Below are positions 44,454 to 54,063 of a DNA stretch of 64,000 bases, one piece after another. Within the stretch, counting starts at the first letter, position 1. The number at the start of each line of letters is the position of its first letter. The stretch covers positions 1 through 64,000 of the forward strand of contig NZ_JACVAK010000006.1 in assembly GCF_014851805.1 (NCBI RefSeq). The letters are read 5' to 3'. The position numbers and the translations under genes were made by a program. The notes beneath the pieces are model-generated. The model did not search any database. It was given only the letters and a program-made list of their open reading frames with translations, and was not told the origin of the DNA. This DNA is from Pseudoxanthomonas sp. PXM02 (GTDB lineage: Bacteria > Pseudomonadota > Gammaproteobacteria > Xanthomonadales > Xanthomonadaceae).

Positions 44454-45640
44454 TCCCCTCCGAACACCAGCACGGCGTTGCTGCCACCGAACGCGAACGA
44501 CTGGCTCAACACATGCTTCATCGGGCCCGATGCGCGCTCGCCCGGCGCGACGAACGCCAGCGGTGGCAGCGATGCATCCGCCACGCCATCCCACCAGTGC
44601 GGCGGCAGCCGATGGCCGGGATTGTCCACCATGGTCAACCAGCACAGGCCGGCCTCGATCGCCCCTGCAGCGCCCAGCGTGTGGCCCGTCAGTGGCTTGG
44701 TTGAACTGACCGGCACGTCATTGCCCAGCGCCTGCGCGACCGCGCGGCTCTCCATGGCATCGTTCTGCGGTGTGGCCGTGCCGTGCAGGTTCACGTAGTC
44801 GATCTGCGACGGCGACAGCTGCGCCCTTGCCAGCGCCTGGTCGATCGCATCGATGGCGCCCGCCCCGGTCGGCTCCGGGGCGGAGATGTGGTGGGCATCG
44901 GAGGTTTCGCCCCACCCCGCCAGGCGCACCGGCCCCGGTTCGCGCGTCATTAGGAACAGCGCCGCGCCTTCACCGATGTTGATGCCATGGCGATGTTGCG
45001 AAAACGGATTGCAGCGCTCGATCGAGACCGACTCCAGCGCCATGAAGCCACGCACGGTGAATTCGCACAGCGAGTCCGCACCGCCGGCGATCACCGCGTC
45101 CACGATGCCCGCACGCAACAGGCGCGCGGCCGATGCCATCGCCTTCGCGCTGGACGAACAGGCGGTGGAGAGTGTCCACGCCGGTCCACGCACACCCGCT
45201 TCCGCGGCAAGGAACCGCGAGGGCGCACCGATCTCCTGCTGGACGTAATGGAAGCCGGTCGGCCACTCGCCTTGCGCGCGAAAGTGCGCCAGCGCCTGCT
45301 CCGCCTCACCGATGCCGGACGTACTGGTGCCCACCACCACGGCCACGCGTGTGGGCCCATAGCGCTCGATGGCCTGCTGCACGCGATCATGGATCTGCAG
45401 ATAGGCAGCGCGCAGCAATGCATTGTTGCGACCGCGCAGCTGCACGGGATGATGGTCGAGCGGGAGCAACGCTGCTGCCACCCTGCCCAACGCCAGCCGC
45501 TGGCCAGCGATCAGCGCGTCGTCCGGCGTCACGCCGATGGGCGCGTCATCACGGAACAGCGCGTCGCGCACGGCGACCTTGTCCGCGCCGAGCGCGCACA
45601 CGATGCCCAGATCGTTCAGGAAGATGGCGGCGCCGTTCAA
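44450..45640 (-). CDS. Beta-ketoacyl-ACP synthase, second
   Basis: 396 residues, FabB/FabF-like. Cys161 in WTLSTACSSSAKA, His in YVNLHGTATPQND, and GHTLGAAGAIEAG are the active-site blocks; QSFAFGGSNAVLVFG closes it. The start is TTG at 45640, overlapping the stop of the DUF3261 gene (TTGA). The N-terminus is shorter than in the other ketosynthase here. Probably works with the ketosynthase at 42032 and the chain-length factor at 57617. Confidence 0.88.
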   Translation of the reverse strand: MNGAAIFLNDLGIVCALGADKVAVRDALFRDDAPIGVTPDDALIAGQRLALGRVAAALLPLDHHPVQLRGRNNALLRAAYLQIHDRVQQAIERYGPTRVAVVVGTSTSGIGEAEQALAHFRAQGEWPTGFHYVQQEIGAPSRFLAAEAGVRGPAWTLSTACSSSAKAMASAARLLRAGIVDAVIAGGADSLCEFTVRGFMALESVSIERCNPFSQHRHGINIGEGAALFLMTREPGPVRLAGWGETSDAHHISAPEPTGAGAIDAIDQALARAQLSPSQIDYVNLHGTATPQNDAMESRAVAQALGNDVPVSSTKPLTGHTLGAAGAIEAGLCWLTMVDNPGHRLPPHWWDGVADASLPPLAFVAPGERASGPMKHVLSQSFAFGGSNAVLVFGGE

Positions 45641-46185
45641 GGAAGCACGTCTCCGCCGGCCACCGATTCGATCGTCAGATCATAGCCATCGGCCAGGTTG
45701 CGAACCTGCAGCGTGGTCGCATTCACGCGCTCGCGCACCAGCCAGACACGGCCGTCGTGGCTGAGTTCGCGCGTCTGGTCACGCTCGGCGAGCGTCCAGC
45801 CCGGTGGCAGCGCGGCACGCACGGCTTCCGCCGGCCACAGACTGAACTGCACGTCGTCCAGCACGCGTTCGCTGCGCACGGCCGCCGGCAGCCAGGCGGC
45901 ACGCTGCTCGGACAGCTGCGTGCCGTCCCATTGCAGGGTGACGCCGGTACGACCCATGGCCTGCACCGCCAGCCGGACCGCCTGCGCATCGACTTCCAGC
46001 AACGCATCCAGCTCGCGCACGTGCGATCCGAAACGGAACACCAGGCGCTGCTGCACGGCCAGGTCCTGTCCCAGCGCCGCGGGCGCCAGCCGCAACGGCG
46101 GCAACACGATACCGGGCGTTCGCGTGGCGGTCGACGCGCAGGCGGTCAGCAGCACAACCAGCAGCAGGACGATCAGCCGCTGCAC
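45637..46185 (-). CDS. DUF3261 family lipoprotein
   Basis: 182 residues from GTG 46185. Signal LIVLLLVVLLTACAST shows a lipobox (LTAC), so it is membrane-anchored by lipid. The rest, LPPLRLAPAALGQDLAVQQR to the end, fits DUF3261, a family found in aryl-polyene clusters with LolA-like and MMPL proteins. It probably helps move the polyene lipid to the outer membrane; this role is inference from context. Overlaps neighbours on both sides. Confidence 0.78.
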   Translation of the reverse strand: MQRLIVLLLVVLLTACASTATRTPGIVLPPLRLAPAALGQDLAVQQRLVFRFGSHVRELDALLEVDAQAVRLAVQAMGRTGVTLQWDGTQLSEQRAAWLPAAVRSERVLDDVQFSLWPAEAVRAALPPGWTLAERDQTRELSHDGRVWLVRERVNATTLQVRNLADGYDLTIESVAGGDVLP

Positions 46186-47405
46186 AGCTGCTCCAGCACC
46201 TGCAGACGGCGCTGCGTTTCTGCAACGTACGGATTCTTCTTGTCCCAGGCGTAGCCAGCGAGGATCGAGCAGATCATCCGACGGATATCAGGCTGGGGAT
46301 CGGGGTGGAAGATGATCTTCTGGAAGCCGCCGGCGTACCACGACTCCACGAAACGGCGGAACGTCTGCACGCCGCCGCGCAGCGGCTCGGCAAAGTCGGC
46401 TTCCCAATCCACCGTCTCGCCGGCGTAGTGACGCCGCAGGCACTCGCTGGCCAGCTGTGCCGACTTGAACGCGATGGTGACGCCTGAAGAAAACACCGGA
46501 TCGAGGAACTCGCCCGCATTGCCGAGCAGTGCGTAACCCGGGCCCCACAACGAGCGCACGTTGGCGGAGTAGCCGGTGATCTGCCGCACGGGCAGCACCG
46601 CCCACTCGGCGTTCTTCAGCAATCGCGTCAGGTTCGGGTCTTCGCCGACGATGGCCTGCAGGCGCTCCAGCTCGGTGCCGGTGTAGCGATCGAGGAAGGA
46701 CTGCTCCGCCACGACGCCCAGCGAACAGCAGCCGTTGGAGAACGGGATCGTCCAGTACCAGACGTCGACATGTTCCGGATGCGTGGTGATCAGGATCTTG
46801 TTGCGGTCGAAGCCGGCGTCGACCGGAATATGGTCGCGCACGTGGGTGAAGATGGCGCCGCGCACCGGGAAGTTGGAGGGCGACTCCAGCTTCAGCAGGC
46901 GGGGCAGCAGGCGTCCGAAGCCGCTCGCATCGAGCATGAAATCCGCTTCGATGGCATACGTCTCGCCCTCGGGCGAACGCACGGTCACGCGCGGCGTCTC
47001 GCCGGGTTCGGCGGACAGCACTTCATGCCGGTAGCGCACCTCGGCACCCATGCGCTCGGCGCCCTTCGCCAGCACGTGGTCGAAGTCGGCGCGCTGGACC
47101 TGGTACGTGGTGCCCCAGCCTTCCGAGAACTTGTCGCGGAAGTCGAACTCGGTGGTGCGCTCGCCACGCACGAACGCGGCGCCGTTCTTGTACTGGAAAC
47201 CCGCTTCAACCACATCCTGCAGCAACCCTGCAGCCTGGATGTACTCCATGCTCTGCGGCAGCAGGCTCTCGCCGATGGAGAAACGCGGGAACTGCTCGCG
47301 TTCGACGATCAGGACCTTGCGGCCCTGCTGGCGCAGCATCGCAGCGGCGACGGAGCCGGCCGGGCCGGCGCCGATGATCAGGATTTCAGTGCGTTCCGTC
47401 TTCAT
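46173..47405 (-). CDS. FAD-dependent oxidoreductase (geranylgeranyl reductase/halogenase-like)
   Basis: 410 residues. The FAD-binding EILIIGAGPAGSVAAAMLRQ starts at residue 8; GESLLPQSMEYI and, near the end, GPGYALLGNAGEFLDPVFSSGV are typical of the flavin monooxygenase/halogenase group seen in xanthomonadin clusters. Xanthomonadins are brominated aryl polyenes, so this enzyme is a candidate for halogenation or hydroxylation of the aryl head; the sequence cannot decide. The stretch lacks the WxWxIP signature of tryptophan halogenases. Overlaps MMPL by ATGA. Confidence 0.8.
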   Translation of the reverse strand: MKTERTEILIIGAGPAGSVAAAMLRQQGRKVLIVEREQFPRFSIGESLLPQSMEYIQAAGLLQDVVEAGFQYKNGAAFVRGERTTEFDFRDKFSEGWGTTYQVQRADFDHVLAKGAERMGAEVRYRHEVLSAEPGETPRVTVRSPEGETYAIEADFMLDASGFGRLLPRLLKLESPSNFPVRGAIFTHVRDHIPVDAGFDRNKILITTHPEHVDVWYWTIPFSNGCCSLGVVAEQSFLDRYTGTELERLQAIVGEDPNLTRLLKNAEWAVLPVRQITGYSANVRSLWGPGYALLGNAGEFLDPVFSSGVTIAFKSAQLASECLRRHYAGETVDWEADFAEPLRGGVQTFRRFVESWYAGGFQKIIFHPDPQPDIRRMICSILAGYAWDKKNPYVAETQRRLQVLEQLCSG

Positions 47406-49774
47406 GCAACGGTGTTTCCGTTCGTGGGGGAATGATCCGGTGGAGGCCGGAACAAGGGGGACAGCAGCCAGACCAGGCCGATGCCGAACAACAGGGTCAG
47501 GCCGAAGGCACGCAGCGCAGGCGTCGCCGACAGGCCCAGCAAGCCGAACGACAGCCAGGTGCTGGCCGCACCGACGCAGACCGCCAGCCATGCACTGGCA
47601 TCGCCCCGGTGCTCGACCAGGAAGATGCCGTAGTCGATGCCCATGCCCAGCAGCAGCATCAGCGCCAGCACGTTGAACAACTGCAGCGGCTGGCCCAGCC
47701 AGCCCAGCAGCGCCACGGTCAGCACACCGGCCAGCAGCGTCGGTGTGATCACGCGCCAGGCCTGCCCGCGATAGCGGACGGCGAGCACGCCAAACACGAC
47801 CACCACGCCTGCCAGCAGCAGGCCCGTCATCATGCGTCGGTAGTGCTGCAGCAGGCGTGAAATATCGGCAGTGCGGTCGATCCAGCGCACGCCTTCGATG
47901 CCGTCCGCTTGCGCGGCGAACGTGGCGAGCGCATCCGGACGGGGCAGGTCGTTGACCATCACCACCGAGGCCACCCCCTGCCCCACCTCGCCCAGCCAGA
48001 GGTGACGTACCGGCAGGGCCGCGGGCGAAGCGAGGAAGGTATCGAGCGTCAGCGAGCGCGGAACGAACTCGCCCCGCGCCAGCGTCTCGCCGGTGGCGAC
48101 CGACAGCCGCGCCAGCACCTCGCGCTCTGCGCGTGCAGTCAGCGCCGCATCGTTTTCCTGCTGGCGCTGCGAGGGCAGCCAGTCGCTGAGCGCCCGATGT
48201 CCGCCCACCAGACCCTTTGCCTCCACGTCGCGCAAGCGTGCCACCAGGTGCTCTTCGCGCTGGAGCACTTCTTCGGCATCGCGCCCCTGCACCAGGTAGA
48301 ACTGCGCGGGACTCGGCATCCCCAGCAGGCGTCCCACGTCGCGCTGCTGCGCGATCAGTTCTGGCGGCGAGGATTGCAGGCTACGCAGGTCGTCGTTGCC
48401 GCGAACCTGCATCAGACCGGGCACCGCGACCAGCAGTACGACGGCCGCGAGCACCAGCCCGCCACGACGGTTGGCCAGGCGCGGCCAACTCGCCAGCGTG
48501 CCGCCCAGCCAGCGCGAAAACGCGGTCGTGCGGACTTCGCCGCCATCGAGCCAAGGAAAACCGAAGATCACCGTCAGGAACGCGGCGGCCAAACCCACCA
48601 CCGAGAACAGCGCCATCTGCCGCAGTCCCGGAAACGGCGCCAGCCCCAGCGCCAGATACGCCATGGCGCTGGTCAGCAGCGCCAGCCACAGGCCGGGCAG
48701 CAGATGGCGCAGCAGCGACCAGCGCCGCGCCTTCGGTTCGCCCTGCCGCGAGGCGAACCAGTGGATGCCGTAGTCCTCCGCCACGCCGACCAGGCTCGCA
48801 CCGAAGATCAACGTCAGAAGATGGACCTTGCCGAACACCAGCACCGTGACCGTCAGCGCGACCGCGCAGCCGACCAGCAACGACAGCGCAACCAGCAGCA
48901 GCGGCCGCAACGAGCGGAACGCGAGCCATACCAGCAGCAGCACGGCCGCCAGCGAGCCCCAGCCGATGGTGTTGACTTCGCGGTTCGCCTGCACCGCGGC
49001 GGATTCCGCATGCAACGGCACACCCGCCTTCAACACCTGCACGCCCGGTGCCACCGCCTTGGCTGCCGCAGACGCCGCATCCAGCAGATCCTGCAGCCGG
49101 CGTTCGCCATCCAGCTTGAAAGCGGATTCCCGCAGGGTGAACTGCAGCACCGCCCAGTGACGGTCTTCGGCCTGCAGCAGGCCGTCGCCGTCCAGCGCCA
49201 TGCCGGATGCCGTTGCCTGCGCCTGCCACCACTGCGGCCACAGGCCGAGCGGATCGCTGCGCCATTCGGTCAGGCGCGGCGCGCCCATCGGCCCGTACAG
49301 TGCCGCCAGCGCCGATTCCGCAAGAGCATCCGCAGGGGTCTGTTCGAGGTGCTGCCGTTGCGCCGGCGTCAGCAAGCGGTCGCGATGCGGCGCAAGCACC
49401 TCGCGCGCCTGGGAGAACCAGTCTTCCGGTGAGCGCTCCGCCACCAGCAGGTCGACGCCTTGCTGCGCCGACGCCTGGATGGCGCCCTCGAAGGCATCAC
49501 GCGCACGCAGTACCGCGTCCGCGTCCTCTGCGCCCAGCATCACGACGACGTCGCGCGAACTGTTGCCGGCGATGCGGCGCGTCGCATCGTCCACGGCAGG
49601 ATCGCCGGCTTCCTGCGGCAACAGGGCGAGGATGTCGCTGTCGATGCGCGGCGACTGCCAGAAGCCCCATTGATGCCAGGCCACGCCCGCCAGCACCAGC
49701 AACCACGCCAGCGCCAGCCAGCGCCAACCGCGCAGCCTGCGTTCCGGTTCGTCCGGTGTTGCCGACTCAGTCAA
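47402..49774 (-). CDS. MMPL/RND-type exporter
   Basis: 790 residues from TTG 49774. Two repeats, each of one membrane helix, a large periplasmic loop and a bundle of helices (first bundle about residues 265-420, second 625-780), the usual layout of MMPL-type RND proteins. LIFGASLVGVAEDYGIHWF and LLLGMGIDYGIFLVEH carry the paired conserved Asp/Glu positions. It probably extracts the polyene lipid from the inner membrane, delivering it to the LolA-like protein encoded next to it. Confidence 0.88.
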   Translation of the reverse strand: MTESATPDEPERRLRGWRWLALAWLLVLAGVAWHQWGFWQSPRIDSDILALLPQEAGDPAVDDATRRIAGNSSRDVVVMLGAEDADAVLRARDAFEGAIQASAQQGVDLLVAERSPEDWFSQAREVLAPHRDRLLTPAQRQHLEQTPADALAESALAALYGPMGAPRLTEWRSDPLGLWPQWWQAQATASGMALDGDGLLQAEDRHWAVLQFTLRESAFKLDGERRLQDLLDAASAAAKAVAPGVQVLKAGVPLHAESAAVQANREVNTIGWGSLAAVLLLVWLAFRSLRPLLLVALSLLVGCAVALTVTVLVFGKVHLLTLIFGASLVGVAEDYGIHWFASRQGEPKARRWSLLRHLLPGLWLALLTSAMAYLALGLAPFPGLRQMALFSVVGLAAAFLTVIFGFPWLDGGEVRTTAFSRWLGGTLASWPRLANRRGGLVLAAVVLLVAVPGLMQVRGNDDLRSLQSSPPELIAQQRDVGRLLGMPSPAQFYLVQGRDAEEVLQREEHLVARLRDVEAKGLVGGHRALSDWLPSQRQQENDAALTARAEREVLARLSVATGETLARGEFVPRSLTLDTFLASPAALPVRHLWLGEVGQGVASVVMVNDLPRPDALATFAAQADGIEGVRWIDRTADISRLLQHYRRMMTGLLLAGVVVVFGVLAVRYRGQAWRVITPTLLAGVLTVALLGWLGQPLQLFNVLALMLLLGMGIDYGIFLVEHRGDASAWLAVCVGAASTWLSFGLLGLSATPALRAFGLTLLFGIGLVWLLSPLFRPPPDHSPTNGNTVA

Positions 49775-50402
49775 ACCGGGCCGCCTCGTCGCGCGTCAGT
49801 GCCGTGGGCGTTTCGCTCATCCCCTCGAAACGCAACCGGGTGACATCGCCATTGGCTTCCCGCAGTTCCACCTCGCGTACGTAGCGATCGCCTGCCAGGC
49901 GCACCGACGTGAACGCCTGCGCCAACTGGCGTGAGCGCGGCGACAGCGTCATCCGCCAGCCCTTCCCGTCGGCGGGCTCGCCCTTCACGTCGAAGGTCGT
50001 TGTCAACGCCTTCAGGTCGCCGCTCATCAGGGCGAACATCATCGCGTTCACGGTGCGCAGTGCCGGCTGTTGGCGCCCATCCACTTCCACGCGTGCCGTG
50101 CCGTCGCGCTGCCGGCTGACAATGCGGTCGCGGGTGATGACGATCTCGGACGGGAACGGCGCGACGGTGGACCAGATGACGCCCTTCTCGCGTGCCAGGA
50201 CGAAGCGGCCGTTCGAACGCAGCGGGTTGCGGAAGCCCGCCACCTGCTTCTCCTGGGAGAAGTTGCCTCGCAGCAACGGCACCTGCGCGACCTGCGTGCC
50301 CACCTGCGCCAGCGGGTCGGCCGCGAAGGCAGGGCGGGCAACCGGTGCAGATGCCAGTGCCAGAACAAGCAGGACGGGAACCAGCATGCGGCGCAACGTC
50401 AT
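49767..50402 (-). CDS. LolA-like outer-membrane lipid carrier protein
   Basis: 211 residues; signal peptide to ARPAFA/A. The mature part starts ADPLAQVGTQVAQVPLLRGNFSQEKQVAGF, as in LolA-like carriers with an unclosed beta barrel that bind a lipid in the periplasm. Its place between the thioesterase and exporter genes suggests it ferries the polyene lipid to the outer membrane. ATG 50402 overlaps the thioesterase stop (ATGA); its stop overlaps the exporter TTG. Confidence 0.82.
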   Translation of the reverse strand: MTLRRMLVPVLLVLALASAPVARPAFAADPLAQVGTQVAQVPLLRGNFSQEKQVAGFRNPLRSNGRFVLAREKGVIWSTVAPFPSEIVITRDRIVSRQRDGTARVEVDGRQQPALRTVNAMMFALMSGDLKALTTTFDVKGEPADGKGWRMTLSPRSRQLAQAFTSVRLAGDRYVREVELREANGDVTRLRFEGMSETPTALTRDEAARFD

Positions 50403-50830
50403 GGCGCGGGGACTCCCAGGCGTTCCCACAGGACGGGCGGGCACAGATACAGCATCTCGCCTGAAGCCGCGTCGACCGCGACCTGCAGCGTATGCGCACG
50501 CGTCAGGACCTCGCCGGTGGTGGCATCGCGGATCTCGTACTCCATCTTCAGCCGGTTCTCCCATTCGGTGATGCGTGCCGACACGCGCAACGGCTGCGCA
50601 TAGCGCAACGGCCGGATGTATTTCACCCGTGTATCGACGATGGGCCACATGTAGCCCGAGGCCTGCATCTGCGGGTAGTCGTAGTCGAAGCGCTGCAGCA
50701 ACGCGCAGCGGGCGATTTCGAGATACTTGAAGTAGTGCCCGTGCCAGACCACCTGCATGGCGTCGCAGTCGTGGAACGCCGGTGCCAGCGCCACTTCGAT
50801 GCACAGGTCATCGCGAAGCTCAGCCGGCAT
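50399..50830 (-). CDS. Acyl-CoA thioesterase, YbgC/4HBT type
   Basis: 143 residues, one hotdog domain. FHDCDAMQVVWHGHYFKYLE is the hallmark of the 4-hydroxybenzoyl-CoA thioesterase-like group, with the catalytic Asp in DAMQ. It may release or proof-read the acyl chain. ATG 50830 overlaps the ammonia-lyase stop at 50820. Thioesterases of this kind are standard in aryl-polyene clusters. Confidence 0.85.
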   Translation of the reverse strand: MPAELRDDLCIEVALAPAFHDCDAMQVVWHGHYFKYLEIARCALLQRFDYDYPQMQASGYMWPIVDTRVKYIRPLRYAQPLRVSARITEWENRLKMEYEIRDATTGEVLTRAHTLQVAVDAASGEMLYLCPPVLWERLGVPAP

Positions 50831-52373
50831 AGACGTTCCAACGCGCGTCGCGGATGTCCGTCACCAGTTGGCGGAGTTCGCCATCCAGGGCGCGATCCTC
50901 CTCGACCAGGGCGATCCGTTCGCACAGATCTTCGTACATCGCGGCCGGGCCTTCGCCCAGGGTCGATTGCAGTCCCACGCGCTGGCGCAGGCCCACGGCC
51001 TGGCGGGCAGCGATCAGCATGGCCGCGACCACCTGTTCGGTAAGCTCGAGCACGCGCAGACAATCGCGCGCGGCGATCGTGCCCATGCTGACCTTGTCCT
51101 GGTTGTGGCATTCGGTGGAGCGCGAGAACACCGATGCCGGCATGGTCAGCTTCAGCGCTTCCGCGGTCCACGCCGACACACTGATCTGCAACGCCTTCAA
51201 ACCGTGGTTGATCGCCGCGCGCGGCCCGGTAGCGCCGGACAGGTTGGCTGGCAAGCCATGGTTGTAACGGGCATCGACGATCAGGGCCAACTGGCGGTCC
51301 AGCAGGTCGGCGACATTGGCGACCGTGTTCTTCAACGCATCCATCGCAAAGGCGATGTGGCCACCGTAGAAGTGCCCGCCGTGCAGGATCTGCTCGCGTT
51401 CCGGATCGATCAGCGGGTTGTCGTTGGCGCTGTTGAGTTCGGTCTCGATCAGCTGGCGCAGGAACGGCAGCGCATCTTCCAGCACGCCGATGACATGCGG
51501 TGCGCAGCGCAGCGAGTAGCGATCCTGCAGGCGCTGTTCGTTGCGCGGCGGACGATCGCTGTGCAGGTCCTCGCGCAGGCGCTGCGCGACGCGCGCCTGG
51601 CCCGGATGCGGTTTCGCGGCGAACAGCACGGCATCGAAGTGGTGGGCGTTGCCGTTGCTGGCCAGCACGTTGAACGCGGTCAGTCGGGTGGCCAGACGCG
51701 AGACGTACTCGGCGCGGTCGAAGGCCAGGCAGGCCAGCGCGGTCATCACCGCGGTGCCGTTCATGATCGCCAGACCTTCCTTGGGGCGCAGTTTCAGCGG
51801 CGCCTGGCCGATCTCGGCGAGCGCTTCCGCCGCGGGCCGGATGCGGCCGTCATGCAGCACCTCGCGTTCGCCGCACAGCACGGCCGCAACGTAGGACAGC
51901 GGCGTCAGGTCGCCACTGGCACCGACCGAGCCTTCCGCCGGAATCAGCGGCAGAACGTCATGGCGCAGCAGACCCTCCAGCCCTTCCAGCAACGGCAGGC
52001 TGACACCGGACATGCCGCGCACCAGCGAAGCGAGCCGCGCGGCGAGGACGGCACGGGTCTCGGTCGCATCCAGGAAACGTCCCAGTCCACACCCATGGTA
52101 GGTGTACAGATGGTGCGGCAGCTCGGCGACCAGCGCCGGCGGGATATTTACCGTGCAGGAATCGCCGTATCCGGTGGTGACGCCGTAGATGACGCCTTCC
52201 TCGTGCAGCAGGCGATCCAGGAAATCGGCGCCCTTGGCGATGCGCGCGCGGAAGGCCGGTGCGGTCGACAACCCGGCGGACACACGGCGGTGCGACAGCG
52301 CCACCACGTCCTCGATGCGCAGCGGAGCCTCGCCAAACACGGGCGTGGCGGTTTCATTCATGGCGGGCGTCAT
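50820..52373 (-). CDS. MIO-type aromatic amino acid ammonia-lyase
   Basis: 517 residues. The Ala152-Ser153-Gly154 triad in SVGASGDLTPLSYVAAVL forms the MIO electrophile, and Tyr63 in VIYGVTTGYG is the catalytic base. Often called histidine ammonia-lyase, but the two substrate-selectivity residues read Tyr92-His93 (LYTYHGCGLG), whereas they are Ser-His in histidine lyases and His-Leu in tyrosine lyases. In the pigment cluster it may make an aryl acrylate starter. Start ATG 52373, or 52361; both overlap the LpxL gene. Confidence 0.85.
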   Translation of the reverse strand: MTPAMNETATPVFGEAPLRIEDVVALSHRRVSAGLSTAPAFRARIAKGADFLDRLLHEEGVIYGVTTGYGDSCTVNIPPALVAELPHHLYTYHGCGLGRFLDATETRAVLAARLASLVRGMSGVSLPLLEGLEGLLRHDVLPLIPAEGSVGASGDLTPLSYVAAVLCGEREVLHDGRIRPAAEALAEIGQAPLKLRPKEGLAIMNGTAVMTALACLAFDRAEYVSRLATRLTAFNVLASNGNAHHFDAVLFAAKPHPGQARVAQRLREDLHSDRPPRNEQRLQDRYSLRCAPHVIGVLEDALPFLRQLIETELNSANDNPLIDPEREQILHGGHFYGGHIAFAMDALKNTVANVADLLDRQLALIVDARYNHGLPANLSGATGPRAAINHGLKALQISVSAWTAEALKLTMPASVFSRSTECHNQDKVSMGTIAARDCLRVLELTEQVVAAMLIAARQAVGLRQRVGLQSTLGEGPAAMYEDLCERIALVEEDRALDGELRQLVTDIRDARWNVYAG

Positions 52374-53298
52374 GCGTTACCTGATCCCAGAAGGGGTAGA
52401 AATTGAACCAGTCGTACGGCGATTCGCGGACCTGCCGTTCCATCCATGCCGCGAACTGCGCAGCGTAGCGCGCCAGCGCCTCATCGCGCGATCCGCGCGG
52501 CAGTTCGATCCGTTCGGCGAACGACTCGAAGCGCACGCGATAACCGTCTCCGACGTGGGTACAGGCCATCGTGAAGACCGGACAGCGCAGCGCAGCGCCC
52601 AGCACGTAGGCGCCGATCGGAAATGGCGCGTCATGACCAAGGAAGGAGGCTTTCACTGCCCGCCCTCCCCGCACCGGCACGCGGTCGCCGGCGATGGCGA
52701 CGAACTCGCCCCGCGCAACGCGTTCGGCCAGCTTCACCGCGTCGGCGGGACCCAGGTCGGTGACCTGCAGCAGCTCGACGCGGCTGCCGGCATCCAGGCG
52801 CCGGATCAGCCGGTTGAAGCGTTCGGCATGCGCCGTGTGGACGAGCGCGGTCAGGCGGAAGCCCGGTACCTGGTCGGCCATCACCTGGCACAGCTCCAGG
52901 CAGCCCAGGTGCGCGGTGATCAGCAAGCCGCCCTCGCCCGCCCTCACGCGCGCTAGCACGCCCTGGCGCTCCATGGTGACCTTGTCCACGGGATAGCGCT
53001 GCCCGAGCGCCAGGATCTTGTCCAGCAACGTCTCGGCGAACACCGCGAAGTGGTACAGGCTCTGCAGCGCGCCCGGCCGACGCGCCGGCACGCCGAGATG
53101 GGCATGCACGCGCGCCAGGTACTGGCGCGACGCACGACGCGCCGTGCCGTTGAGCAGCCAGTGCACGAACACCACCGGATACACGCAGACCCGGAACGGC
53201 CAACGGCCCAGCCAGCGATGCACGAAGCACAACAGCAGGATGCCGCGCACGGACGTGGATTCGCCGATATCGGCCCAGTGGTGCGAACGATCGCTCAC
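52354..53298 (-). CDS. LpxL/HtrB-type acyltransferase
   Basis: 314 residues from GTG 53298. After one membrane segment, LLITAHLGCLELCQVMADQV supplies the HxxxxD/E-like motif of lysophospholipid/lipid A acyltransferases (HLGCLE), and AGDRVPVRGGRAVKASFLG the second motif. It probably links the polyene to a lipid carrier. Family and cluster role agree with aryl-polyene systems; the acceptor is unproven. Overlaps the glycosyltransferase stop by GTGA. Confidence 0.83.
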   Translation of the reverse strand: MSDRSHHWADIGESTSVRGILLLCFVHRWLGRWPFRVCVYPVVFVHWLLNGTARRASRQYLARVHAHLGVPARRPGALQSLYHFAVFAETLLDKILALGQRYPVDKVTMERQGVLARVRAGEGGLLITAHLGCLELCQVMADQVPGFRLTALVHTAHAERFNRLIRRLDAGSRVELLQVTDLGPADAVKLAERVARGEFVAIAGDRVPVRGGRAVKASFLGHDAPFPIGAYVLGAALRCPVFTMACTHVGDGYRVRFESFAERIELPRGSRDEALARYAAQFAAWMERQVRESPYDWFNFYPFWDQVTHDARHE

Positions 53299-54059
53299 GC
53301 GCGGCCGCCCTCGAACTTGCGCGCCAGCAGGCGCGGCAGGCGCAGGACCATGCCGAAGAACAGGCGCGTGTGCATGCGGCTGATGCGCACGTTGTCGCGC
53401 CAGACGTCGAAGTGGGAGACGCCGTCCAGCGGATACGTCACGCGCGTCGGCCGGCTGCGCACAGTGATACCCCGCCAGAACAGTCGCACCAACACCTCGA
53501 CGTCGAAATCCATCCGGCGACCGATGGTCTCTTCATCCATCAGGCGCAACACCGGCGGCAGCGGGTAGACGCGAAAGCCGCACATGGAATCGCGGATCGT
53601 GAACGACAACGTATTGATCCAGACCCAGACGTGGGTCAGGTAGCGGCCGTAGAGCCGGCCCTTCGGCACGCTGGCGTCGTACAGCGGCACGCCACAGATG
53701 ACGGCATCCGGGTGCACGCGCGCTTCTTCGAGGAACCCGGGGATGTCGCGGGCATCGTGCTGGCCGTCGGCATCGATCTGCAGCACATGGGTGTAACCCG
53801 CCCTGCCCGCCTCACGGAATCCCGCCAGCACCGCCCCACCTTTGCCCTGGTTCACCGGCAGGCGCAGCAGCGTCACGCCGGACGCATGCAGCGCCGCCAA
53901 ACGGTCGAGCTCGCGTGAACAGGATTCACCGGAACCGTCGTCGACCAGCAGGCACGGCACTCCCGACGCACGCACGCCATCCACCATGGTCGCGATGGCG
54001 TGCTCGTGGTCGAAGACCGGGATCACCACGAGCGGACGGAAATCGTTCGCCGGGGCCAT
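53295..54059 (-). CDS. Family 2 glycosyltransferase
   Basis: 254 residues. GT-A fold: PLVVIPVFDHEHAIATMVDG, DDGSGE, and the DxD motif in QIDADGQHDARD. It would transfer a sugar or polar group to the polyene lipid head, or attach it to a lipid carrier. A C-terminal amphipathic helix (FFGMVLRLPRLLARKF) may bind the membrane. ATG 54059 is chosen with GGGG 8 bases upstream; ATG 54074 is an alternative. Confidence 0.85.
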   Translation of the reverse strand: MAPANDFRPLVVIPVFDHEHAIATMVDGVRASGVPCLLVDDGSGESCSRELDRLAALHASGVTLLRLPVNQGKGGAVLAGFREAGRAGYTHVLQIDADGQHDARDIPGFLEEARVHPDAVICGVPLYDASVPKGRLYGRYLTHVWVWINTLSFTIRDSMCGFRVYPLPPVLRLMDEETIGRRMDFDVEVLVRLFWRGITVRSRPTRVTYPLDGVSHFDVWRDNVRISRMHTRLFFGMVLRLPRLLARKFEGGRA

Positions 54060-54063
54060 GGCG

